Positions 57,492-64,000 of a DNA stretch of 64,000 bases are shown in pieces. The stretch is taken from positions 2,108,001 to 2,172,000 of the forward strand of contig NZ_CP121684.1 in assembly GCF_029760935.1 (NCBI RefSeq), given 5' to 3'. Position 1 is the stretch's first letter. The number at the start of each line of letters is the position of its first letter. Made by a program: the position numbers and the translations under genes. The DNA comes from Lysinibacter sp. HNR. GTDB lineage: Bacteria > Actinomycetota > Actinomycetes > Actinomycetales > Microbacteriaceae. A model generated the notes under the pieces. The model was not told where the DNA came from and searched no databases. It saw only the letters and a list, made by a program, of their open reading frames with translations.

Positions 57492-59612
57492 CTATTCGCC
57501 CTTAGTTTTCTGAACGATTTCGTCAGCCACGGCCTTGGGAACCTCAGCATAAGAATCGAACACCATCGAGAACACTGCGCGACCCGAGGTCTTCGACCGT
57601 AGATCACCAATGTAACCGAACATTTCTGAAAGCGGAACCAGGGCGCGAACGACCTTAACCCCGCTCACATCCTCCATCGACTGGATCTGCCCACGACGCG
57701 AGTTCAGATCGCCAATGACGTCACCCATGTATTCTTCAGGGGTACGGACTTCAACGGCCATCATAGGCTCCATCAGAACAGCCTTCACCTGCTTGAGCCG
57801 AAGAGCATCACGCGTACCCACCGAACCGGCAATTTTAAAGGCCATTTCGGACGAGTCGACATCGTGGTACTGGCCATCAAGCAGAGTGACCTTGACTCCC
57901 ACAACGGGGAACCCGGCAACGGGTCCGGAGTGCATGGCATCCTGGGCACCGGCGTCAACCGAGGGAATGTATTCACGAGGAATACGTCCACCAGTCACCT
58001 TGCTTTCAAACTCGTAGATCTTGTCGCTATCGGCCTCAAGCGGGCTGAGCGAGATCTGGATTTTAGCAAATTGACCAGAACCACCCGTCTGCTTCTTGTG
58101 GGTGTACTCGAACTTGTCTACCGTGCCACGGATGGTCTCGCGGTAAGCAACCTGAGGCTTTCCAACGTTGGCCTCAACGTTGAACTCGCGACGCATACGG
58201 TCGACCAGGATGTCGAGGTGAAGTTCACCCATACCCGCAATAACGGTCTGACCTGTTTCTGCGTTCTGTTCGGTACGGAACGTGGGGTCTTCCTCTGCAA
58301 GCTTCTGGATTGCGGTTCCCAGCTTCTCCTGATCGGCCTTGGTCTTTGGTTCGATTGCCACCTCGATAACTGGCTCGGGGAAGGTCATCGATTCCAAAAC
58401 CACCGGCTCGTTCGGATCTGAAAGGGTGTCACCCGTGGTGGTGTCCTTCAGCCCGATCACGGCGTAAATATTTCCAGCAGTGAGAGAATCAACCGGGTTC
58501 TCTTTGTTGGCGTGCATCTGGAAGATCTTTCCAATGCGCTCCTTCTTACCCTTGGTGGAGTTAACTACCTGGGTTCCGCTGTCGAGGCTTCCCGAGTAAA
58601 CGCGAACATAGGTAAGACGCCCAAAGAAGGGGTGAACGGCAACCTTAAAAGCAAGAGCCGAGAAGGGGTCATTAGCATCTGCACGACGGAGAATAATCTT
58701 CTCTTCGTCACGCGGATCGTGTGCTTCGATCGCAGGAACGTCAAGAGGCGAGGGCAGATAGTCAACAACCGCGTCAAGCATCGGCTGAACACCACGGTTC
58801 TTAAAGGCAGAGCCACAGAGAACCGGGTAAATCTGGCTGCTCACGGTGAGCTTACGGATGGCAGCCTTGATCTCGGCAACCGTGATCTCCTCGCCACCAA
58901 AGTATTTTTCCATGAGCGCGTCGTCGGTCTCGGCAACGGTCTCGAGAAGCGCGGTACGGTATTCCTGGGCCTTATCGGCCAGGTCTGCCGGAATTTCCTC
59001 GACGGTGTAGTTAGCGCCAAGGGTCACATCACCCTTTGCGTCTCCACGCCAGGTGAGCGCGCGCATCTCTACGAGGTCAACAACCCCTTCAAAGCCAGAC
59101 TCCTGACCGATCGGAAGCTGCAGAACAAGAGGCTTAGCGCCCAAACGGCTGACAATGGTGCTTACGGTGTAGTAGAAGTCAGCGCCCAGTTTGTCCATTT
59201 TATTGACAAAGCAGATACGGGGTACATCGTACTTGTCAGCCTGACGCCATACCGTTTCTGATTGAGGCTCAACACCCTCTTTACCGTCAAAAACGGCAAC
59301 TGCACCGTCGAGGATACGAAGCGAACGCTCCACCTCAACTGTAAAATCAACGTGTCCCGGGGTGTCAATGATGTTGATTTGGTTTTTGTTCCAAAAACAG
59401 GTGACCGCGGCGCTGGTAATGGTGATACCGCGCTCTTTTTCCTGCTCCATCCAGTCGGTGGTTGAGGCACCATCGTGTGTCTCACCCAGTTTGTGGTTCA
59501 CGCCCGTGTAGAACAGGATGCGCTCAGTTGTTGTGGTTTTTCCGGCATCAATATGGGCCATGATGCCGATGTTACGGACCTTGTTCAGGTCGGTGAGCAC
59601 GTCCTGTGCCAC
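57492..59612 (-). CDS. fusA: Elongation factor G
   Basis: Drives ribosomal translocation. It has 706 residues and starts with GTG 59612 behind GGAGG. The GTPase motifs are [27 protein letters not shown] and NKMDK. The domain IV-V segment [27 protein letters not shown] (in parts) and [19 protein letters not shown] follow. It is 123 bp downstream of rpsG, and that gap contains a hairpin. Confidence 0.98.
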   Translation of the reverse strand: MAQDVLTDLNKVRNIGIMAHIDAGKTTTTERILFYTGVNHKLGETHDGASTTDWMEQEKERGITITSAAVTCFWNKNQINIIDTPGHVDFTVEVERSLRILDGAVAVFDGKEGVEPQSETVWRQADKYDVPRICFVNKMDKLGADFYYTVSTIVSRLGAKPLVLQLPIGQESGFEGVVDLVEMRALTWRGDAKGDVTLGANYTVEEIPADLADKAQEYRTALLETVAETDDALMEKYFGGEEITVAEIKAAIRKLTVSSQIYPVLCGSAFKNRGVQPMLDAVVDYLPSPLDVPAIEAHDPRDEEKIILRRADANDPFSALAFKVAVHPFFGRLTYVRVYSGSLDSGTQVVNSTKGKKERIGKIFQMHANKENPVDSLTAGNIYAVIGLKDTTTGDTLSDPNEPVVLESMTFPEPVIEVAIEPKTKADQEKLGTAIQKLAEEDPTFRTEQNAETGQTVIAGMGELHLDILVDRMRREFNVEANVGKPQVAYRETIRGTVDKFEYTHKKQTGGSGQFAKIQISLSPLEADSDKIYEFESKVTGGRIPREYIPSVDAGAQDAMHSGPVAGFPVVGVKVTLLDGQYHDVDSSEMAFKIAGSVGTRDALRLKQVKAVLMEPMMAVEVRTPEEYMGDVIGDLNSRRGQIQSMEDVSGVKVVRALVPLSEMFGYIGDLRSKTSGRAVFSMVFDSYAEVPKAVADEIVQKTKGE

Positions 59613-59652
59613 GGGTTCCTCCGAAAATTTTGGGATGTTTGGGTGAATGTTA

Positions 59653-59682
59653 CTGGGGCAGCTTTTAAAAACGCTACCCCAG
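59653..59682. other. Hairpin between rpsG and fusA
   Basis: CTGGGGCAGC (59653-59662) and GCTACCCCAG (59673-59682), one mismatch, 10-base loop. The plus-strand side is followed by GTTTTTG, but the genes run on the minus strand. It may be an attenuator within the str mRNA, or end antisense transcription. Confidence 0.45.
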
Positions 59683-59735
59683 CGTTTTTGTTCTGGCCAC
59701 AGTATCGCACGCGAACCTGGCCAGAACGTGCAGCT

Positions 59736-60206
59736 TTACCAGCGGTAGTGAGCAAACGCCCTGTTTGACTCGGCCATCTTATGTGTGTCTTCACGACGCT
59801 TTACTGCGGCACCAAGACCGTTAGAGGCATCAAGAATCTCGTTGGTGAGACGCTCGGTCATGGTCTTCTCACGACGAGCCTTTGCGTAGCTGGTGAGCCA
59901 GCGCAGAGCCAAAGTATTAGCTCGATGCGGCTTAACCTCAACGGGCACCTGATAGGTCGAACCACCAACACGACGTGAACGAACCTCAAGCGTAGGACGG
60001 ACGTTATCAAGAGCCTTCTTCAGGGTGACAACGGCATCTCCACCGTTTTTAGCGGCAACGCCCTCAAGAGCATCGTAAACGATACGCTCAGCCAGGCCTT
60101 TTTTGCCGTCTTTAAGAATTTTGTTCACAAGCTGGCTCACAACGGGAGAACCGTATACCGGATCGGCAACCGTGGGGCGCTTAGGAGCTGGTCCCTTACG
60201 AGGCAT
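59736..60206 (-). CDS. rpsG: 30S ribosomal protein S7
   Basis: Head assembly protein, 156 residues. [29 protein letters not shown] (in parts) and [19 protein letters not shown] identify it. The end NRAFAHYRW is standard. It is coupled to rpsL by a 1-bp overlap. Confidence 0.98.
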   Translation of the reverse strand: MPRKGPAPKRPTVADPVYGSPVVSQLVNKILKDGKKGLAERIVYDALEGVAAKNGGDAVVTLKKALDNVRPTLEVRSRRVGGSTYQVPVEVKPHRANTLALRWLTSYAKARREKTMTERLTNEILDASNGLGAAVKRREDTHKMAESNRAFAHYRW

Positions 60207-60580
60207 TACTTCTTCTCCTTCTTCGCTCCGTAGCGGCTACGCGCCTGCTGACGGTCTTTCACTGACTGCGTATCAAGAGCGCCACGAACAATCTTGTAGC
60301 GAACACCGGGAAGATCTTTTACACGACCTCCACGCACAAGAACCATCGAGTGCTCCTGCAGGTTGTGGCCCTCACCAGGGATGTAAGCGGTAACCTCGGT
60401 ACCGTTTGAAAGCTTGACACGAGCGACCTTACGCATTGCCGAGTTGGGCTTCTTGGGTGTGGTGGTGTACACACGGGTACACACCCCGCGCTGCTGCGGG
60501 TTTGCCTTCAGGGCCGGTGCCTTGGTCTTCGAGACCTTAGGCTTACGCCCCTTCCGGACCAACTGCTGAATAGTTGGCAC
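60206..60580 (-). CDS. rpsL: 30S ribosomal protein S12
   Basis: Decoding-centre protein, 124 residues, first gene of the str operon. [43 protein letters not shown] (in part) and the [13 protein letters not shown] region are family hallmarks. The two lysines in TPKKPNS and GRVKDLPG occupy the positions that confer streptomycin resistance when mutated elsewhere; both are wild type here. Confidence 0.98.
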   Translation of the reverse strand: MPTIQQLVRKGRKPKVSKTKAPALKANPQQRGVCTRVYTTTPKKPNSAMRKVARVKLSNGTEVTAYIPGEGHNLQEHSMVLVRGGRVKDLPGVRYKIVRGALDTQSVKDRQQARSRYGAKKEKK

Positions 60581-60822
60581 TTCTTCTCCTTATATAAATG
60601 CTGCACGGTGACAGCTCTGCACTAAGCGGTTTGCATTCGCCACACTCGAGAGTGCTTAATCAATAAAGATTTTGGCGAGTTCATCTGGATCCATCGATAC
60701 CGCAGAATTGCGGCATCTGAGATGATGGATATGCCGTGGGGGTCCCGCCTCGTAGAGACCAAGACCCTGAGGATTTCGACGCCAGCTCCCACACCATACC
60801 CCTGAGGGTGCAGCACAAAAGC

Positions 60823-60888
60823 GAACAAAGAGCACCAAGCGAAAATTCTACCCTGTATTTGGCACTTGACGCAAGAACAAAGAGCACC
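60823..60888 (-). repeat. Direct repeat GAACAAAGAGCACC flanking the str promoter
   Basis: Two identical 14-base copies (60823-60836, 60875-60888), 52 bp from start to start, or about five helical turns. One abuts the -35 box and the other lies just downstream of the -10. Confidence 0.8.
60845..60874 (-). promoter_or_regulatory. Candidate promoter of the str operon
   Basis: Minus strand: -35 TTGCGT, 18-bp spacer, -10 TAGAAT, about 265 bp upstream of rpsL. It lies just after the stop of the upstream unknown gene. Confidence 0.55.
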
Positions 60889-60896
60889 CAGAGGCT

Positions 60897-61532
60897 TTAG
60901 GGAGACTCGAGAGAGTGCGAAAGCTCGCTCAGCACCGCCCGAACCTGAGGTTCAACGCAGGTGGTAATCGCGTGTTTTATACGGGGAGCGTGTTCCCGCA
61001 GGGCCTCGCACACCCTCTGGCCTGTGATCCGGGCACACTCATCGGCAAGCGCCACCTCAGAGCGGAGTACAGCCTTCTGCTCATCAGAGAGGGGCGCAGG
61101 TGGTGGAGAAGAACGCTCCGGCCGCTTCTCCGCCAGGCTCTCCAGGGTAAAAAGAAAGGACTGTCCTGGATCAGGAATCGGGTCAAGCTCAATACCCTCA
61201 TACTCGGGGTCGAGTCCCTCGTGTGGGTGATATCCGTTTGAAGGGGGCGCCGGGGAGTCACTCGCGATTTCCCGCCACAGGTTGGGGAGGCTCGCCTCGG
61301 TAAACTCTTCAACGGAGCGATCAATGATCTTCTGCATCCGGCTCACCAGGGCGTGACGAACCTGATGAGGAACATCCTGATCGAGCCCCGCGGCCCGCGC
61401 TATGGGGGAGTTAAAACACCGGCGACAGATTCGCGCCCGGGTACGGTAGCTTCCGATCTTCCACCCGGGAACCCAACGAGTCCACAGCTCCACCTCGGTG
61501 GTTACTCGTGTGGGAAGATCTGGGTCAGCCAT
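60897..61532 (-). CDS. Hypothetical protein upstream of the str operon
   Basis: Protein of 211 residues from ATG 61532 (MADPDLPTRVTTEVELWTRW); the open frame extends to 61799 but the extra part is not protein-like. The N-terminus has a Trp-rich WTRWVPGWKIG and a single ICRRC. The middle is Pro-rich (PPPAPLSDEQ) and the end is predicted helical. There is no signal peptide, membrane helix or recognised domain. It directly precedes the rpsL promoter and is divergent from the next membrane-protein gene. Function unknown. Confidence 0.6.
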   Translation of the reverse strand: MADPDLPTRVTTEVELWTRWVPGWKIGSYRTRARICRRCFNSPIARAAGLDQDVPHQVRHALVSRMQKIIDRSVEEFTEASLPNLWREIASDSPAPPSNGYHPHEGLDPEYEGIELDPIPDPGQSFLFTLESLAEKRPERSSPPPAPLSDEQKAVLRSEVALADECARITGQRVCEALREHAPRIKHAITTCVEPQVRAVLSELSHSLESP

Positions 61533-61735
61533 ACTCACTACGGTACCCAAGACAAGCCGGTCAGCCAAGCCAAAATCCCCCGCGTGGCACCCTGCGGTAT
61601 GTCTCCTTCCCCTGTGATCGGCAAGGGAGTAGGCGCCCAGCTGATCACATGCCGCCCTCAATCCACGCTGATAACCCCGGGAATTGCTAAAGTGACCCCA
61701 AAGAAACACCCGTTGCGATTCGAGGAGAACAAGCA

Positions 61736-62707
61736 ATGACCGAAGCAAACCGGCAGGATCCCGCAGAGGGCAGTCCCGCCTCGGAGTCCCCCGCAACAAA
61801 CGACCAACTCAAAGCAGCTCTTGATCGCTCACGCACGGAAACCCCGCTCGCTGCCACAAACCCCGAACACGGCTCACAAGAATCCGTGAATAGCGAATCT
61901 GACCATTTTGAGGCAACGGACATGTCAGACCCGTCGTTTCACCCCGGGGCGCTGGATGAGGTTGCCGCGGGTGTTGACCCCTCCGTCATTTCCGCCCGGC
62001 CAATCGTTTCCCCGCGAGCAACAGCCGAGGCACCTCCCGTAGCCTCCCCCGAGACTCCGCAACCTACACCTGACGCACACGCTTCCACCGGCAACCCGGA
62101 TGTCCTCACCGTCAGCACGGATCATCCGATGGCTCCCCTCTATATTCAGGCTCCACTCCTACCCGAGATCCGAGGAAACCGAGTTGCCGGTCTTTGGATA
62201 ACAATCGTGGCAACACTCGGCTTTGCTCTTCTCTACGCCGGTATTATCGCGGCGATCATCGCCCCCATCACAGCTCCCAGCCAGTTTCTCGACGCGCTCG
62301 TGGATCACCTTCTCACCCCCATGTACCCGGCATCAATTGCCGCTTTCTTCGTGGGGTTACTGGTTCTTGTGATGATTGCAAATCGCGCAAACTGGTGGGC
62401 CTACGTTCTCTTCGGATTCCTTGTGGGTGCTTTTGTCTATTGCGCTGCCGTTATTGGCCTACTCTACTCCGGCTCACTCACGGACCTCACTCCCGATGAG
62501 TCATGGGGACGTTTAGAAGAGTTCGTTCTCTCTCCCTTCACAATTCTTGCCGGCGTGGCCGGACGCGAGGTGTCCGTCTGGTTCGGGGCGTGGATCGCGG
62601 CCAGGGCTCGCAAAGTCAAACTGGCCAATGCCGAAGAAATCAGCGAGTACGAGAACCGTCTCGCAGCCTCACCCATAGCAACCCAACCTCTGACGCCAAA
62701 CGTTTAG
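61736..62707 (+). CDS. Hypothetical four-helix membrane protein with long N-terminal tail
   Basis: The 323-residue protein starts at ATG 61736 behind GAGGAGAAC. Residues 1-145 are a polar, Pro/Ser/Glu-rich tail. Four membrane helices follow at about 150-180, 190-215, 220-247 and 265-290. The last leads into a basic stretch AARARKVKLANAEEISEYENRL. No family was recognised. It is followed after 9 bp by a second membrane-protein gene, so they are likely co-transcribed. Confidence 0.7.
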   Translation: MTEANRQDPAEGSPASESPATNDQLKAALDRSRTETPLAATNPEHGSQESVNSESDHFEATDMSDPSFHPGALDEVAAGVDPSVISARPIVSPRATAEAPPVASPETPQPTPDAHASTGNPDVLTVSTDHPMAPLYIQAPLLPEIRGNRVAGLWITIVATLGFALLYAGIIAAIIAPITAPSQFLDALVDHLLTPMYPASIAAFFVGLLVLVMIANRANWWAYVLFGFLVGAFVYCAAVIGLLYSGSLTDLTPDESWGRLEEFVLSPFTILAGVAGREVSVWFGAWIAARARKVKLANAEEISEYENRLAASPIATQPLTPNV

Positions 62708-62716
62708 GAGAACATC

Positions 62717-63196
62717 GTGGAACCGCAACCGAGCAGACCAAATCAGAGTCTCTACTGCACGGTAGCGGCCCTCATGCTCACCGTCCTCGCCGGAGCACTC
62801 ACCATCGCCACCTGGGGTTTTATTGCGCTGTTTACAGCGTCTGACCCCATCGAGACGGCAGATATTTCCCTTGTGGTGGGACCCCTTTCAATAGTGCTCG
62901 CCCTCGTTGTCATGTTCTTAAGCATGTTTCGTATCGGAAAGAGTCTCCAACACGGCCACTCCCGCCTTCCCTGGAGCCTCATACTCCTCGCGGGGATCGG
63001 CGCCTATCTCGTGGCTGCAATCGTCTTTTTTGCGGTGGGACTACCCCCGCACGAATCGTTCTACAGTGCCTTTCTACTCGCTCTTCTTCCTATCGGCTGG
63101 TTGTGTGCTCTGTGCTACTGGGCCATGGTGGCTCGGCGCATCTATACGGACCGGGGACGACCACGCTGGCCCTGGGAAAACCCGGAAGACGTGTAA
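62717..63196 (+). CDS. Hypothetical four-helix membrane protein
   Basis: Protein of 159 residues starting GTG 62717 with AGGAG upstream. Four hydrophobic helices lie at about 12-40, 50-72, 84-106 and 112-137. The short C-terminal tail RRIYTDRGRPRWPWENPEDV is charged and Trp-rich. It is the partner of the upstream membrane protein by position. Function unknown. The next gene starts 18 bp later. Confidence 0.7.
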   Translation: MEPQPSRPNQSLYCTVAALMLTVLAGALTIATWGFIALFTASDPIETADISLVVGPLSIVLALVVMFLSMFRIGKSLQHGHSRLPWSLILLAGIGAYLVAAIVFFAVGLPPHESFYSAFLLALLPIGWLCALCYWAMVARRIYTDRGRPRWPWENPEDV

Positions 63197-63214
63197 CTGC
63201 GGCATAGTGGTTGT

Positions 63215-64000
63215 ATGACAGTAGTTGCAGCTATCGACTGCGGAACAAACTCCATCCGTTTACTCATCGCCGAACTCCACAGGTCGGAAAGCTCCGAAGC
63301 GGAACCACGATCGAACTTCCTTGACTCTGATCCCCAGAAACCCGAGTCTCCACCCGTCAAACAGGTCACGGCGCGACTGAGAGACATTGTTCGTCACACT
63401 CGGATAGTTCGACTCGGGTACGGTGTTGATCGCACGGGTGAGTTCAACTCAGAAGCACTGGCGAAAACTTTAGAGGCCGTTCGCGACTACTCCGCGCTCA
63501 TTCGCGCACACGAATGCTCAAAGATTCGTTTTGTTGCGACCTCGGCCACGCGAGACGCCCGGAATCGCGAACACTTCATCAGCGGAGTACAGGATCTGCT
63601 CGGGGTTTCCCCGGAAGTAATCAGCGGTGACGAGGAGGCTCGTCTTTCATTCTCCGGAGCGACCAGGGGCACCGCTCTACACACACCGTCACCCTACCTG
63701 GTCACTGACCTCGGGGGAGGCTCCACCGAGCTGGTAGCAGGCCTTCGGGAACCTCAGGAAACATTTTCCATGGACATCGGTAGCGTGCGCCTCACCGAGC
63801 GTTACCAATCCTTCACAGACCCCGTGGCACGCAACGCCGCCATCATCGCCAACATAGATGAGGCACTCACCAGTGCGGAGGAACGGGTCACCCTGAAAAC
63901 AACGGGAACCCTCATCGGCGTTGCCGGAACAATAACAACGGTCACTGCTCACGCGCTCGGTCTCAGCAGCTATGACCGTGACGCCATTAACGGGGCACGA
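63215..64000 (+). CDS. Exopolyphosphatase / guanosine pentaphosphatase (Ppx/GppA family), 3' end cut by window
   Basis: Hydrolyses polyphosphate or pppGpp. The 262 codons seen start at ATG 63215: TVVAAIDCGTNSIRLLIAEL is the ASKHA phosphate loop. RFVATSATRDARNREHF, ISGDEEARLSFSGA and VTDLGGGSTELV follow, then GVAGTITTVTAHALGL. A stretch of about 35 residues after the first motif (SSEAEPRSN...) is an insertion relative to the compact family. The gene continues beyond base 64000. Confidence 0.92.
   Translation, partial: MTVVAAIDCGTNSIRLLIAELHRSESSEAEPRSNFLDSDPQKPESPPVKQVTARLRDIVRHTRIVRLGYGVDRTGEFNSEALAKTLEAVRDYSALIRAHECSKIRFVATSATRDARNREHFISGVQDLLGVSPEVISGDEEARLSFSGATRGTALHTPSPYLVTDLGGGSTELVAGLREPQETFSMDIGSVRLTERYQSFTDPVARNAAIIANIDEALTSAEERVTLKTTGTLIGVAGTITTVTAHALGLSSYDRDAINGAR

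Larger units (their letters stand above)
60581..60896. other. 316-bp upstream region of the str operon
   Basis: No gene. It contains a sigma-70-like promoter at 60845-60874 and a direct repeat of GAACAAAGAGCACC at 60823-60836 and 60875-60888, which bracket it. The leader from the proposed start site to rpsL would be about 255 nt, long for a ribosomal operon. Short minus-strand open frames in it (up to 68 codons) overlap one another and look accidental. Confidence 0.6.

Overview
The window looks like one contiguous piece of an actinobacterial chromosome (Actinomycetota; gene order and protein character suggest Micrococcales, probably a Microbacteriaceae-like lineage of moderate GC). This rests on the IdeR/DtxR-type iron box, the paired CIRCE elements at a groES without groEL, the guaB / tsaD-rimI-tsaB-tsaE-alr-acpS / glmS-coaA-glmM / rpsI-rplM gene order, an spc operon lacking rpsN, an alpha operon lacking rpsD, and an FHA-containing EssC/EccC-type ATPase. 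The genus is not established. No tRNA, rRNA, CRISPR array, insertion sequence or prophage was recognised. Coding density is high and most genes lie on the minus strand.

Layout. 1-9.5 kb: 5'-truncated mutY, guaB, rarD, groES with two CIRCE operators, a THUMP-like methyltransferase, then a tightly overlapping minus-strand run tsaD-rimI-tsaB-tsaE-alr-acpS (t6A tRNA modification, D-alanine, ACP activation). 9.5-15.6 kb: glmS and glmM (UDP-GlcNAc synthesis), coaA, a secreted lipoprotein, then rpsI-rplM. 15.7-19.6 kb: a ferric-siderophore ABC importer with an IdeR-type box in front of its binding protein. 19.6-22.7 kb: truA and an acyltransferase-3/SGNH protein whose translation start is problematic. 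22.8-26 kb: alpha operon (infA, rpmJ, rpsM, rpsK, rpoA, rplQ). 26-33.8 kb: a self-contained mannitol PTS locus (mtlD, mtlF, mtlA, ptsI, ptsH, a small EIIB) with a divergent PRD/EIIA-type regulator, lying between infA and map. 33.8-47.3 kb: a DsbA-like lipoprotein, map, adk, secY and the spc and S10 ribosomal operons.

47.3-56 kb is the accessory part: a WXG100-like protein facing a 1608-residue FHA/FtsK-type triple-ATPase (a possible minimal type VII-like secretion pair), a PdxK/ThiD-type kinase, and an unrecognised membrane-anchored protein with a Nudix-like box. 56-60.6 kb is the str operon (rpsL, rpsG, fusA, tuf). The last 3 kb hold an unknown protein, two hypothetical membrane proteins and the start of a Ppx/GppA phosphatase.

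Functional threads: most of the ribosomal large- and small-subunit operons with their usual partners (secY, adk, map, infA, rpoA, EF-Tu, EF-G); cell-wall precursor supply (glmS, glmM, alr); iron uptake under probable IdeR control; mannitol uptake carrying its own general PTS proteins; and one envelope/secretion island. The strongest candidates for something undescribed are the EssC-like/WXG-like pair, the Nudix-like orphan beside it, and the regulatory repeats around the rpsL promoter and in the EssC-like/PdxK intergenic region. GC content and codon usage were not computed.
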